DNA of 59,997 nt from Candidatus Nezhaarchaeota archaeon (GCA_026413605.1 JAOAKM010000004.1:1-59997), one strand, 5' to 3'; counted from the first letter of the stretch, positions 1 through 11,792 are shown. Numbers and translations: made by a program. The notes: generated by a model from the letters alone, not told the origin.

Positions 1-3078
<3,078 letters not shown>

Positions 3079-3513
3079 GTGCCTCAAATCAAATTATTTA
3101 GTGACGAGATGCGCTACTTAAGCCTCTTCGAATCTGTGACGGGGGCTCAAGCGAGGGACTGTATCATAGACAGTGAGTGGGGCAGGATTCTGTTTGTAGT
3201 TAAGGAAGGGCAGATGGGTTTAGCCATAGGTAAGAGCGGTAGTAACGTTAAGAGGCTGACTAAGCTACTGGGGAAAAACGTCGAGGTGGTTGAATATGCT
3301 GATGAACCTGAGACCCTAATAAGGAATAGCTTACTTCCGGCTAAGGTACATGCCGTCAAGATAGTTAAGTCTCCAGGCAAGGGTGCCATAGCTTTTGTTA
3401 CAGTGAGCCCTAGTGAGAAGAAGATAGCCATAGGCAAGGACGGCAGTAGAATAGCAAGAGCAAGAATATTGGCAAAGAGGTACTTCGACATAGATAACGT
3501 AATTATTGGTTAA
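3079..3513 (+). CDS. nusA: Transcription factor NusA (archaeal, KH domains only)
   Basis: Protein of 144 residues made of two KH RNA-binding domains. The GxxG loops are visible as AIGKSGSNV (about residue 50) and AIGKDGSRI (about residue 115). Archaeal NusA lacks the polymerase-binding and S1 domains of the bacterial factor, so the short length is normal. Start is GTG, abutting the L30e stop. It sits between rpl30e and rps12 as in most archaea; a role in transcription elongation or termination is inferred from the bacterial homologue. Confidence 0.93.
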   Translation: MPQIKLFSDEMRYLSLFESVTGAQARDCIIDSEWGRILFVVKEGQMGLAIGKSGSNVKRLTKLLGKNVEVVEYADEPETLIRNSLLPAKVHAVKIVKSPGKGAIAFVTVSPSEKKIAIGKDGSRIARARILAKRYFDIDNVIIG

Positions 3514-3562
3514 GAGCAGAAACGAATTTATTCTCGGGGCTGGGCCAAGGTGAGGTGGCGCT

Positions 3563-4000
3563 ATGGGTAAATCTCCGAGAGGCCTCTTTGCCGCGAGGAA
3601 GCTGCTGACTAAACGGAGGAAGTTCAAGTGGAGCCAGCGTGATTATAAGCGTAGAGTGCTAATGCTAGACGTCAAGACGGACCCTCTCGAAGGCGCCCCC
3701 ATGGCCAGGGGCTTAGTCCTAGAGAAGGTGGGAATTGAGAGCCGACAGCCGAACTCGGCGGTTAGGAAGTGTGTTAGAGTTCAGCTGATTAAGAATGGGA
3801 AACAGGTGACCGCCTTTGTCCCCGGCGATGGAGCGTTAAACTTCATAGACGAGCACGATGAGGTGATCATCGAGCGTATCGGTGGCCCACAGGGGAAAGC
3901 CTACGGCGACCTACCAGGAGTTAGGTTCAAGGTGGTGATGGTAAATGGAGTATCTCTCAAGGCCCTCATGCTGGGCAAGAAGACTAAACCATTGAGGTAG
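3563..4000 (+). CDS. rps12: 30S ribosomal protein S12
   Basis: Decoding-centre protein of the small subunit, 145 residues, archaeal/eukaryotic S23 type. The segment [40 protein letters not shown] is diagnostic; the PNSA loop contacts the decoding site. Start ATG follows a purine-rich AAGGTGAGGTGG ribosome site. It is followed after 5 bases by rps7. Confidence 0.97.
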   Translation: MGKSPRGLFAARKLLTKRRKFKWSQRDYKRRVLMLDVKTDPLEGAPMARGLVLEKVGIESRQPNSAVRKCVRVQLIKNGKQVTAFVPGDGALNFIDEHDEVIIERIGGPQGKAYGDLPGVRFKVVMVNGVSLKALMLGKKTKPLR

Positions 4001-4005
4001 GCTAC

Positions 4006-4578
4006 GTGTCGAAGGAAGAGATCAAGCTATTTAACAAGTGGCCAATGGGGGATGTCGTAGTCAAGGACCCTAGCCTCAAGAGGTACATAAATCTAAAGCC
4101 AATACTAGTGCCGCATACTGAAGGTAGGCATGAGAGAAAGAAGTTTGGAAAAGCTGAAGTCCCCATAGTTGAAAGGCTTGTCAATCACTTAATGAGGCCA
4201 GGGAGAAACCAGGGAAAGAAGCTCTTGGCTATGAGCATAGTGAAGAGTGCCTTTGAGATCATATATTTAAAGACCAAGAGGAACCCGGTCCAAGTTCTCG
4301 TGGAAGCTATAGAAAACGCAGCGCCTAGAGAAGAAACCACTCGCATAGCTTATGGAGGAATCGTCTACCACCAATCCGTTGATGTTTCTCCTCAGCGACG
4401 GGTGGATTTAGCTTTAAGGTGGATTACAGAGGGGGCTAGGCTGGCAGCATTTAACAACCCTCGAAGCATTGAGGAGTGTCTCGCCGAGGAAATTACTCTG
4501 GCTGCGGAGGGAAACCCAAAGAGCTACGCCATAGGTCGTAAGGATGAAATAGAAAGGATAGCCATGGCCTCGCGTTAA
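4006..4578 (+). CDS. rps7: 30S ribosomal protein S7
   Basis: Primary 16S-binding protein of the small-subunit head, 190 residues. The motif [40 protein letters not shown] is typical of archaeal S7 (eukaryotic S5). Start GTG, five bases after the rps12 stop. The rps12-rps7-EF-1alpha order is the archaeal str operon. Confidence 0.97.
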   Translation: MSKEEIKLFNKWPMGDVVVKDPSLKRYINLKPILVPHTEGRHERKKFGKAEVPIVERLVNHLMRPGRNQGKKLLAMSIVKSAFEIIYLKTKRNPVQVLVEAIENAAPREETTRIAYGGIVYHQSVDVSPQRRVDLALRWITEGARLAAFNNPRSIEECLAEEITLAAEGNPKSYAIGRKDEIERIAMASR

Positions 4579-4652
4579 ATTAAGGATTGAAGAAGTGAAG
4601 CTTAATAAGGAGTGTTTTTGAGAAAGCTGAGGCGTAAGGGGTGTAAGCCTCC

Positions 4653-5957
4653 TTGTCGACGAAGCCGCACTTAAACCTAGTAGTCATAGGGCACGTTGAC
4701 CACGGCAAGTCCACGTTGACAGGCCACTTACTGCTACTCACTGGCCATGTGGATGAGAGAAAGCTAAGGGAGCTTGAGGAAATAGCTAAGAAAAGCGGCA
4801 AGGAGTTCGCGAAGTATGCGTGGATACTAGATACCTACAAGGAGGAGAGGGAGAGAGATATGACAATAGATCTCTCGTTCTTCAAGTTCGAGACGAAGAG
4901 GAACTTCTTCACCTTGATCGACTGCCCTGGACATAGAGACTTTGTTAAAAACATGATTACGGGCGCCTCTCAAGCAGACTGCGCCATTCTAGTCATTTCA
5001 TCCAAGCGTGGAGAGTACGAAGCAGGCATAGGGCCAGCTGGGCAGACTCGTGAGCACGCCTTCTTAGCTAAGACCATGGGCATCAACCAGCTAGTCGTTG
5101 TTGTCAATAAAATGGACGACCCTACCGTCAACTGGAGTGAGGAAAGGTTTAAGGAAGTTAGGGAGGGCGCGCTAAAGCTACTAAGGACTATTGGTTATGA
5201 TGTGTCAAAAATAAACGTGATCCCAGTGTCGGCTTGGTATGGAGACAATCTAATTGAGAGAAGCAAGAATACGCCGTGGTATAAGGGCCCAACCTTAGTA
5301 GAGGCTTTAGACGTCTTTGAGCCTCCTCCAAAGCCAGTTGACAAGCCGCTTAGGCTACCAGTGCAGGACGTGTATTCCATTACCGGGGTGGGTACGGTGC
5401 CCGTAGGCAGAGTTGAAACAGGGGTGCTTAAAGTAGGCGATACAGTCGTGTTCATGCCCTCTAATAAGAAGGGTGAAGTGAAGTCTATTGAGACCCACTA
5501 CGTCAGAATCGAGAAAGCTGAGCCGGGTGACAATGTAGGCTTCAACGTTAAGGGATTAGCTAGGACAGATATAAAGAGAGGCGACGTAGCCGGCCCGCCA
5601 GATAAGCCCCCAACAGTAACTCAAGAATTCATAGGGAGAATCTTCGTAATCTACCATCCAACTTCCATAGCCGTAGGATATACGCCAGTACTACATATTC
5701 ACACAGCTACTGTGGCGTGTAAGTTCGATGAAATACTTCAAAAGATCGATCCTAGAACTGGCAGTGTCGTGGAGGAGAAGCCAAGCTTCATTAAGCAAGG
5801 GGACAGCGCTGTAGTGAGGTTAAAGCCGATTAGACCTACAGTGGTTGAAAAGTATTCCGAGTTTCCAGCGCTAGGTAGGTTTGCAGTAAGAGACATGGGC
5901 AGGACCATTGCCGCCGGTATAGTAATTGACGTAACGCCTCTAAAGTTAGAGAAGTAA
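4653..5957 (+). CDS. tef1a: Translation elongation factor EF-1 alpha
   Basis: GTPase of 434 residues that delivers aminoacyl-tRNA to the ribosome. All G motifs are present: GHVDHGKS near residue 10, DCPGHRDF near 90 and NKMD near 152. Domains 2 and 3 follow (VYSITGVGTVPVGRVETG and later). Start TTG at 4653 gives the family N-terminus MSTKPHLNLVVIGHVDHGKST; a purine-rich GGGGTGTAAG lies upstream. The 74-base gap after rps7 may hold a separate promoter. Confidence 0.98.
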   Translation: MSTKPHLNLVVIGHVDHGKSTLTGHLLLLTGHVDERKLRELEEIAKKSGKEFAKYAWILDTYKEERERDMTIDLSFFKFETKRNFFTLIDCPGHRDFVKNMITGASQADCAILVISSKRGEYEAGIGPAGQTREHAFLAKTMGINQLVVVVNKMDDPTVNWSEERFKEVREGALKLLRTIGYDVSKINVIPVSAWYGDNLIERSKNTPWYKGPTLVEALDVFEPPPKPVDKPLRLPVQDVYSITGVGTVPVGRVETGVLKVGDTVVFMPSNKKGEVKSIETHYVRIEKAEPGDNVGFNVKGLARTDIKRGDVAGPPDKPPTVTQEFIGRIFVIYHPTSIAVGYTPVLHIHTATVACKFDEILQKIDPRTGSVVEEKPSFIKQGDSAVVRLKPIRPTVVEKYSEFPALGRFAVRDMGRTIAAGIVIDVTPLKLEK

Positions 5958-6029
5958 GTCATGTTTTTTATGCCTCAAAGCAGCATGCTAGAGATGGACG
6001 CAATAATAGCTAGGGCCTAGGCTGAGAAA

Positions 6030-6338
6030 ATGGTGAAGAGGGCTAGGATAAGGGTATCGAGCCCAAACCTCAAAGACCTCCAAGAAGTATGTACTGAGAT
6101 AGTTAACATAGCTAAAAAGACAGGGGTTCGTGTAAGAGGCCCCATACCTTTACCTACTAAGAAGCTTATGGTCCCTGTAAGAAAGGCCCCTTCAGGCGAG
6201 GGGACTCACACCTTCGATCATTACGAGCTTAGAATCCATAAGAGGATAATAGACATAGACGCTGAAGAGAGGACGTTAAGATCATTAATGAGAATTAAGA
6301 TGCCTGAGACTATGCACATAGAAATAGAGCTTGTTTAA
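6030..6338 (+). CDS. rps10: 30S ribosomal protein S10
   Basis: Small-subunit protein of 102 residues. The segment [45 protein letters not shown] is the S10/S20e core. Start ATG. It is the last gene of the rpo-str cluster; the next gene on this strand comes 260 bases later. Confidence 0.96.
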   Translation: MVKRARIRVSSPNLKDLQEVCTEIVNIAKKTGVRVRGPIPLPTKKLMVPVRKAPSGEGTHTFDHYELRIHKRIIDIDAEERTLRSLMRIKMPETMHIEIELV

Positions 6339-6343
6339 GCTAA

Positions 6344-6511
6344 CTAAACCCTCCCAGCACTCCTCACTTGAACTCTTACCCCCTTAGCATTAAGCTGGTT
6401 AAGGCATTTAGGACACTTTCCACTATACTTCTTAACCACATCCCTAGGAGTTACTAGCTCCACCCCCTTATGCAGTACGTATCCACACTGGCTACATACA
6501 ACTATCTCCAA
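6344..6511 (-). CDS. Small zinc-ribbon protein
   Basis: A 55-residue reading frame, convergent with rps10 and only 5 bases from its stop. It translates as LEIVVCSQCGYVLHKG, a middle ending VKKYSGKCPKCLNQLNAKGV, then a basic tail. The paired C-x2-C motifs (about residues 6-9 and 35-38) make a zinc ribbon. The start is probably TTG at 6511; no ATG fits. I do not know its function; small ribbons like this in archaea often bind RNA or protein complexes. Confidence 0.7.
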   Translation of the reverse strand: MEIVVCSQCGYVLHKGVELVTPRDVVKKYSGKCPKCLNQLNAKGVRVQVRSAGRV

Positions 6512-6602
6512 TAAAACCCTCGGGACTAATCTGAGAGGAGCTTAGTTAACTTATCTCTCGTAAACGTTAATAGGGCCTGCTAAAAGGACCTCTAAGGATT
6601 AA

Positions 6603-7010
6603 ATGAGGCGGTTTAAGAAAAGTCTCAAGCGCCTAGAGGAGGTATTTAGCCAAGCGGTAGCATTAATAGCAATGCTTCTAGGCGCGTCTATCTTTGGGGG
6701 TGTTTTATTTTGCTTATTTGAATGGGAAAAGGTCTCTCAAATCTCTGCTCAAGCCTTCGCTATAGGAAAGCTCTTTGCTTTCGAGATAGGACTAAGCCCA
6801 CTGTCGCATCAAACTTTTAACGAGGCATTCTTTGTGACTTTCTCCCTAGCCTCAATGGCCAGCGGCCTCCTACTCCTATATGAAGGAAGCTCTAAGCCGC
6901 GCGAGACTAGGGATGCGCTTACGATAACCATCGCTGGGCTGCTCCTCTTCATAATAGGCTCCATATGCCTATGGTGGCTTACGCACAGAATTTTCTCAGC
7001 TCTCTATTAA
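6603..7010 (+). CDS. Small integral membrane protein, unknown function
   Basis: Protein of 135 residues with a basic N-terminus (MRRFKKSLKRLEE) and three hydrophobic segments at about residues 15-38, 73-96 and 108-130. The positive start suggests an N-in topology. The 25-residue loop after the first segment is hydrophilic. I recognise no family. It stands alone between the small zinc-ribbon gene and the convergent carS gene, ending one base before the carS stop. Confidence 0.65.
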   Translation: MRRFKKSLKRLEEVFSQAVALIAMLLGASIFGGVLFCLFEWEKVSQISAQAFAIGKLFAFEIGLSPLSHQTFNEAFFVTFSLASMASGLLLLYEGSSKPRETRDALTITIAGLLLFIIGSICLWWLTHRIFSALY

Positions 7011-7011
7011 T

Positions 7012-7506
7012 TCAGTAGGGTCTATCCTTAAGCCTTAAACAGTAAGCCACAGCGTTACTTGCTAAGTGAATAGGAGGGGTGACTAGGACTAAGACAATTA
7101 CCTCAGGAGGGCTCAAAGTGTAGTTAAAGAAGGTTCCTAGGGCCAGTGCTCCGATTAAGAAGTCGAGCTGGTCTACGATAGGTAGTGGCTGTCCAGGCAT
7201 AAGTCCCAGCCTTCGCTTAACAAAGGAGCCTGCTAAGTCGCCTAGCATGGCCCCGGTGCCTAAGACTAAGCCTCTCAAGGAGTTACCTAAAACAAGCCCT
7301 GTGACTGAGCCCATCACAATGCCAACCAGCAACCCCTCCCAGCTCTTAGCGTCTCCAAAAAGCCTAGCTCCATTAGGCAAGACTAGTTTAAAGTCGACAG
7401 GGTGTCTCACCTTAAGCAGAGGAGAGAGGATGAGGGGGGCTGCGTTTGCTACATAAGCAGGGGCTATGAAGAAAAGGGCTGAGGTTACTACGTCGAGGAG
7501 GTCCAT
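7012..7506 (-). CDS. carS: CDP-archaeol synthase
   Basis: Membrane enzyme that transfers CTP to the archaeal unsaturated ether lipid precursor to give CDP-archaeol, which feeds polar lipid synthesis. Length is 164 residues. The segment FIAPAYVANAAPLILS near the start and the GD(A)KSWEG motif at about residues 51-57 are typical of the CarS (DUF46) family, related to bacterial CdsA. Several hydrophobic stretches fill the rest. It follows the ATPase gene on the same strand after 6 bases. Confidence 0.9.
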   Translation of the reverse strand: MDLLDVVTSALFFIAPAYVANAAPLILSPLLKVRHPVDFKLVLPNGARLFGDAKSWEGLLVGIVMGSVTGLVLGNSLRGLVLGTGAMLGDLAGSFVKRRLGLMPGQPLPIVDQLDFLIGALALGTFFNYTLSPPEVIVLVLVTPPIHLASNAVAYCLRLKDRPY

Positions 7507-7512
7507 AGTCCT

Positions 7513-8115
7513 CTACCCCCACAGAGACGTCTCTATTACTAAGCCTTCAAGCTTAGACAGAGAAGGAGTCTTAGCTTTCTCTATAATTATCCTCCTCCAT
7601 CCAGGTCTCTTGAGCCTATCAAGCCTTAACATCAAGTCGACCCAGTAATTAAGTAGGTTGGAGGCCTCTGGTTCTAGGTCATCGTCAAGCCTCCTAGCTC
7701 TACTAGTTAAGACTACCAATATCCCCTTACTAGCTAAGTCTGACAGCATCGCGAGTTGCTGGTTTAGCAGCCTGCTAGCCTTGAGAGGGTCAGAGGATTT
7801 AGCAACGAATACCCTGTATAGCTCAGTGAAGGCGTCAAAGACCAGAAGATTATAGCCAGCTCCTCTACATCTATATAGGCTCCTTATTAGTAAGCGCTGC
7901 TCCTCGTAATCTTTTAGCCTAAAGAGGGACACGAGGTCTCCGGCCTTAGATAGCTCCTTAACAAAAAGCGGACTAAGCCTACTAGTATAGGCATAAAGGC
8001 ACCTTTCTCCACGTTCAGTTCTGTTCTTAATAAGGGAGGTGGCTAGAGAAGTCTTACCGGCCCCCCCGCCTCCATAAATTAGCACGAGCCCATTAAGCGG
8101 CAGCTCGATAGACAT
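7513..8115 (-). CDS. RecA/KaiC-fold ATPase (RadB-like)
   Basis: A 200-residue single-domain RecA-superfamily ATPase. The Walker A motif GGGGAGKTS is at residues 15-23 and a Walker B-like strand, LLVFDAFTEL, is near residue 90. It has no helix-hairpin-helix or second KaiC domain. RadB or a KaiC-like signalling ATPase are the two candidates, and I cannot decide between them. It is divergent from the RNase H-like gene and followed by carS. Confidence 0.7.
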   Translation of the reverse strand: MSIELPLNGLVLIYGGGGAGKTSLATSLIKNRTERGERCLYAYTSRLSPLFVKELSKAGDLVSLFRLKDYEEQRLLIRSLYRCRGAGYNLLVFDAFTELYRVFVAKSSDPLKASRLLNQQLAMLSDLASKGILVVLTSRARRLDDDLEPEASNLLNYWVDLMLRLDRLKRPGWRRIIIEKAKTPSLSKLEGLVIETSLWG

Positions 8116-8152
8116 AGGTCTCCACGCTGCTATAGTGTTGAGACAGCAACAC

Positions 8153-8160
8153 CTTAATAT
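8153..8160 (+). promoter_or_regulatory. TATA box for the 8201 gene
   Basis: The AT-rich TTAATATA lies about 45 bases before the ATG at 8201. With the archaeal spacing of about 25 bases it puts the transcript start near 8182. That falls after the alternative GTG start at 8174, so it favours ATG 8201. Confidence 0.5.
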
Positions 8161-8200
8161 ACCTCATACCTAAGTGCTGGCTAGACTTCACGGTGATGAA

Positions 8201-8800
8201 ATGTCCAAGCGTTTAGCCATATATGCCTCAAAGATCAAGGACTACTTAACTATCTCGGAGGCGCTAAGGGACGTTGACGTTGACTTCGACCTCCTAGATC
8301 CATCCAACCCCGTCTTGGATAAAGTAGACGTCATAGTGACGTCAAAGGAAGAGGCCGAGAGATTTAGAGGGTTAAAGGGGGTGAGGATAGTTGAGGCAGA
8401 GGCCTGTAAGGTCTCCACGATAGCCAAGGTAATCCTCGCCCTCCAAGAAAAGGAGAGGTTTAAAGAGCTGCTCATAGGCATAGACCCAGGACGTAACTAT
8501 GGAGTAGCTCTCATAGCAGACTCTACTATCATAGGCCTCGGCGTATATCACGAGGCAGAAGAAGTGGTAAAGAAGATAGAGGCGGTAGTTGGAACAGGGC
8601 TTTTTGAAAAGGTCATGGTTAAAGTGGGCAATGGTTCTCCTGAGCATAGAAACAAAATTCTACCTTTAATTAGAGAGCATCTGAGAGGTGTTGAAGTCAG
8701 GCTAGTGAGCGAGAAAGGGACTTCTTCTCCACCTCTTTTCTTCAATAAGAATGTGCCTAGAGACGCAGCCTCAGCGTTTTACTTAGCCTTGAAGGGTTAA
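8201..8800 (+). CDS. RNase H-fold (RuvC/YqgF-like) predicted nuclease
   Basis: Protein of 199 residues. The segment LLIGIDPGRNYGVALI at about residues 90-105 is the first strand of an RNase H/RuvC-like fold with a catalytic-type aspartate (D95). The C-terminal RDAASAFYLAL supplies the usual last acidic residue, and SPEHRNKI lies between. The N-terminal 85 residues look like a separate alpha/beta domain. I chose ATG 8201 because GGTGAT precedes it and the TATA box excludes GTG 8174. The substrate is unknown. It is divergent from the RecA-fold ATPase and followed by a Clp1-type kinase. Confidence 0.65.
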   Translation: MSKRLAIYASKIKDYLTISEALRDVDVDFDLLDPSNPVLDKVDVIVTSKEEAERFRGLKGVRIVEAEACKVSTIAKVILALQEKERFKELLIGIDPGRNYGVALIADSTIIGLGVYHEAEEVVKKIEAVVGTGLFEKVMVKVGNGSPEHRNKILPLIREHLRGVEVRLVSEKGTSSPPLFFNKNVPRDAASAFYLALKG

Positions 8801-8821
8801 ACCAGACGTAAGGGATGCTCA

Positions 8822-10120
8822 TTGCTAAGCAGGCTGCATCTATTCAAGAACACCTACCATGAAGTAGGGGGGCCTGCCTCAATTAAGTTAATTAGGGGCT
8901 TGCTAAGTGTACTAAGTAAGCCAATAAGGCCAGGAGAACTGTTGACCATACCTAGGTCTAAGACCCTCCCCCTCGAGGTTATCGAGGATTCAATAATTGA
9001 AGCCAAGCTAGGTCCCGAGTCTAGCATCGAAGAGCTACCGTCCCCTCCGATTCCAAAAGAGTGGAGTTTAGTAGTTGAGAAAGTGCTCCGGTCGAGCGGC
9101 CAGCGTAGAGTAATGGTACTAGGCAGCGTTGACAGCGGCAAAACTTGCTTCTGTACATTCCTAGCCAATAAGCTCGTGGAAAAGTCGATAAAAGTAGGGA
9201 TACTAGACTGCGACCCTGGTCAAACAGAGGTCTTTGTCCCGACTACCATAGCGCTTGGGCTTATAGAAGACTACGTCGCAGGCCTAGAAAAGGCCACACT
9301 AATAGACTCAGTCTTCATAGGATCTACTTCTCCGGTGGGTTTAGAAGAAAGGGTTGTGATCGGGGCTAAAAGGCTTATGGAGAAGGCAACCGAGCTAGGA
9401 ATGGACGCTGTAATAGTTAACACCAGTGGATGGATCTTAGGGAGGAGGGCGCGTCTATTAAAGCAAGGGTTGTTAACCGCAATTGCGCCTAGCCATTTAG
9501 CCCTAATACAGCGTGAAGCTGAAGTGGAGCATTTAATTAAGCCATATACCTTAGGCCATGAGGCAGAGGTCTTGAGGCTGCCCATACCGCCATTCATAAA
9601 ATCGAGGAGTAAAGAGGATAGGAAGATTAAGAGGGAACTGGCCTTTAAGGCGTACTTTTCTAAGGCTAAAATAAGGAAGCTTACGTTAGACGCGGTCGGG
9701 CTAATGTACACCTTATTCACCACCGGCTTTAGAATGACTAAGGAGAGGCTGACAGAAGTAGAGAAGGTGGTAAAACAGCAGGTGGCTTATGGAGAAGAGG
9801 GTCCTGACTCGCTATTTATTGTGCTTAGAAAGCCTCCATCCACCCAAGTCGACGAGCTAGTAGCCCAGCTCAAGGAGAAGCTAGTTAAGGAAGAGGTCCT
9901 AATTACGCACCCTGGGGCTGAGCGAGGGTTAGTCGTGGGCCTACTTAATAGGTCCCACCGTATGCTAGGCCTAGGCCTAATAGAGGAAATAGATTATGAA
10001 GAGCGCACAGTAAACATACTCACACCAGTCGAAGACGCGGTTAGCTTAATACAAGTAGGCCAGTTAAAGTTAAACAGCGAATGTAAAGAGGTGGCTAGAA
10101 TTGATGGATGGCCTCTATAG
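8822..10120 (+). CDS. Polynucleotide 5'-hydroxyl kinase, Clp1/Grc3 type
   Basis: Protein of 432 residues that by family should phosphorylate RNA or DNA 5'-hydroxyl ends using ATP or GTP. The P-loop GSVDSGKT is at about residue 101 and the Clp1 signature DCDPGQTE at about 129. A C-terminal domain of about 120 residues follows, as in Clp1 and Nol9/Grc3. Start is TTG at 8822 (MLSRLHLFKNTY), 21 bases after the RNase H-like gene; no ATG fits the frame. In archaea a role in tRNA intron processing or RNA repair is plausible, and this window has three intron-bearing tRNAs, but that link is inference. Confidence 0.85.
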   Translation: MLSRLHLFKNTYHEVGGPASIKLIRGLLSVLSKPIRPGELLTIPRSKTLPLEVIEDSIIEAKLGPESSIEELPSPPIPKEWSLVVEKVLRSSGQRRVMVLGSVDSGKTCFCTFLANKLVEKSIKVGILDCDPGQTEVFVPTTIALGLIEDYVAGLEKATLIDSVFIGSTSPVGLEERVVIGAKRLMEKATELGMDAVIVNTSGWILGRRARLLKQGLLTAIAPSHLALIQREAEVEHLIKPYTLGHEAEVLRLPIPPFIKSRSKEDRKIKRELAFKAYFSKAKIRKLTLDAVGLMYTLFTTGFRMTKERLTEVEKVVKQQVAYGEEGPDSLFIVLRKPPSTQVDELVAQLKEKLVKEEVLITHPGAERGLVVGLLNRSHRMLGLGLIEEIDYEERTVNILTPVEDAVSLIQVGQLKLNSECKEVARIDGWPL

Positions 10121-11110
10121 TTTAAAGGGAGGCTTTAGTAACCCTTTCTCAGTTATATAAGTCTCTATTAAGCTAGGAGGCGTAATGTCAAAGGATGGAT
10201 TCAGCACTTCAACGCCACTGGGGAGGATAGGCTGTCCAGCTATATAGGCCACCTCCTCCCTTCCGCGGTGCTCAATATGTATATCACTGACCTGGCCTTC
10301 TAAGTCGAAAGTTGAGGTTGGAGCGGCTACGTAGAAAGGCACCTTAAAGAAGTTGGCCACAATGGCTATTGTCAAAGTCCCGATTTTATTTATAACAGTC
10401 CCATCGCTTAGTATGCGGTCAGCTCCGACTATTACCTTGTCCACGAGACCCTCCCTCATAACGTACCCCACCATTCCGTCAGTTATTACCTTAAGAGGTA
10501 TGCCTTCAGCTTTTAGCTCAAAGGCGGTAAGCCTAGCCCCTTGAAGCTTAGGTCTCGTCTCTGTCACTATCACGCTTATCCTTAGCCCCTTCTTAGCAGC
10601 CTCCCTCACAGGGGCCAAGGCTGTCCCGTAGCGGACAGTAGCTAGAGATCCTGCGTTACAATGAGTTAGTACTACATCGCCATCGTTAAGTAGCCCCACG
10701 CCCACCTTGCCAATTTTCTCATTAACCTCGACGTCCTCCTTAACTATTCTCAACGCCTCCTCTAAAACATTCTCTCTAACATCCCCCCCTCTAGCTAACC
10801 TGGCTACACGGAGTACTCTCTCAACAGCCCACTGTAAATTCCTAGCCGTAGGTCTAGTGCTTAGTAACAACTTAGCAGCCCTCTCTAAGCGCTCCATAAC
10901 TTCCTGAGCAGGGCTGTGATAAGCAGTAAGCGCTAAGCCTAATGCGGCAGCTGCTCCAATAGCTGGAGCCCCCCTAATAGTCATGTTCTTAATCTCCTTA
11001 GCTACCTCCTCCACGCTTCTACAAGACTTAATAGCAAGCTCCCTAGGAAGCCGGTTCTGGTCGACTAAGTAGACCACGCCATCCTCCCACCAAATAGTCT
11101 GAAACTCCAT
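10115..11110 (-). CDS. mtnA: S-methyl-5-thioribose-1-phosphate isomerase-like protein (MtnA/aIF2B family)
   Basis: Protein of 331 residues in the MtnA branch of the eIF2B-alpha superfamily, which converts methylthioribose-1-phosphate to the ribulose form in methionine salvage. Diagnostic segments are TIRGAPAIGAAAALGLAL near residue 43, THCNAGSLATVRYGTAL with the catalytic-type cysteine, TETRPKLQGARLTAFEL, and VGADRILSDGTVINKIGT with the catalytic-type aspartate. One oddity is ITDGMVGYVM where family members I know have ITDNMAG. A ribose-1,5-bisphosphate isomerase role is less likely. It overlaps the Clp1-type gene by 6 bases, convergently. Confidence 0.85.
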   Translation of the reverse strand: MEFQTIWWEDGVVYLVDQNRLPRELAIKSCRSVEEVAKEIKNMTIRGAPAIGAAAALGLALTAYHSPAQEVMERLERAAKLLLSTRPTARNLQWAVERVLRVARLARGGDVRENVLEEALRIVKEDVEVNEKIGKVGVGLLNDGDVVLTHCNAGSLATVRYGTALAPVREAAKKGLRISVIVTETRPKLQGARLTAFELKAEGIPLKVITDGMVGYVMREGLVDKVIVGADRILSDGTVINKIGTLTIAIVANFFKVPFYVAAPTSTFDLEGQVSDIHIEHRGREEVAYIAGQPILPSGVEVLNPSFDITPPSLIETYITEKGLLKPPFKL

Positions 11111-11184
11111 AAGAAACCACCTCAGCCAGGAAAAACTAGCTCAAAGAAAAAGGTTATTTTGAGCCTATTCTACTTTTTCTTAGC

Positions 11185-11301
11185 GCGGGGGTTCCCGAGC
11201 CAGGACAAAGGGGCAGGACTTAAGATCTCTAGGCACGAGGCCAGAGGGAGGGTATCCTGTGGCGTAGGCCTTCGTGGGTTCGAATCCCACCCCCCGCACC
11301 A
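11185..11301 (+). tRNA. tRNA-Leu(UAA) with 29-base intron
   Basis: The acceptor stem GCGGGGG (11185-11191) pairs with CCCCCGC (11291-11297), followed by discriminator A and encoded CCA ending at 11301. The T arm is GTGGG-TTCGAAT-CCCAC. The anticodon stem CAGGA/TCCTG closes only after removing an intron at 11225-11253, between positions 37 and 38. The anticodon TAA is at 11221-11223. The long variable arm fits leucine. At the splice junctions the intron arms TCTCT and AGAGG pair, with an imperfect central helix beside them, giving a bulge-helix-bulge for the archaeal splicing endonuclease. Confidence 0.93.
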
Positions 11302-11650
11302 TTTCACTAGAAAACATCAAGCATCAGCCATAGACAAGTACAACAAGTAAATAGGAGAAGTGAGGCTAGTCGAGCTAAGCGAAAACGAGCTTGTTCCGGT
11401 TTTAAGGCTCTTTTTACAGGATTTGTAGAGCATATGAGTGCTTTAAAGACATTATTCATGATCTACAGGAACTCGTAGATGTAGACGCAAAGACTGTGAA
11501 CCTCAAGAAACGTAAACCAGAAGTCATTAGGTAAGCACGCCTCTTCTTAGTTCGCTCAGTTATATACAAGGGCTTTCTGAGGCTGTAGGCTTTTGAAGGC
11601 ACTGACGCTCTAATCAAGCTTTGCCCCTCAAAGCTTGTTCGTGTGAGAAG
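11302..11650. other. Intergenic region between two tRNA genes
   Basis: I see no convincing gene in these 349 bases. The best candidate is a 22-codon frame from GTG 11360 to the stop at 11428, with AGGAGAA just before it (product starting MRLVELSENELVPVL). It looks like the first residues of a small-domain protein and then stops, so it may be a relic. No repeats or strong hairpins stood out. Confidence 0.4.
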
Positions 11651-11750
11651 CGCCGGGGGTGGGATTCGAACCCACGCGCTCCGGAGGGAGCACTGGCTTT
11701 CTCGCTCCAAGGCTCAAGGCCAGCTCCTTAGACCACTCGGACACCCCGGC
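11651..11750 (-). tRNA. tRNA-Ser(UGA) with 14-base intron
   Basis: Read on the minus strand, GCCGGGG pairs with CCCCGGC and the discriminator is G, as expected for serine. The T arm is GTGGG-TTCGAAT-CCCAC and the variable arm is a long GCTCC/GGAGC hairpin. The anticodon stem CTGGC/GCCAG closes after removing 11699-11712, between positions 37 and 38. The anticodon TGA is at 11716-11714. The junction folds as a bulge-helix-bulge: exon CTTG pairs with intron CGAG. No CCA is encoded. Confidence 0.9.
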
Positions 11751-11792
11751 CCACTGCCTTTTACTTCAACGTCTTCTTATTAACTTCACTCG

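Noticed and set aside
11360-11428. Short frame with a good ribosome site (MRLVELSENELVPV...)
   Set aside because: Only 22 codons before a stop and no continuation; at best a relic, so not called a gene.
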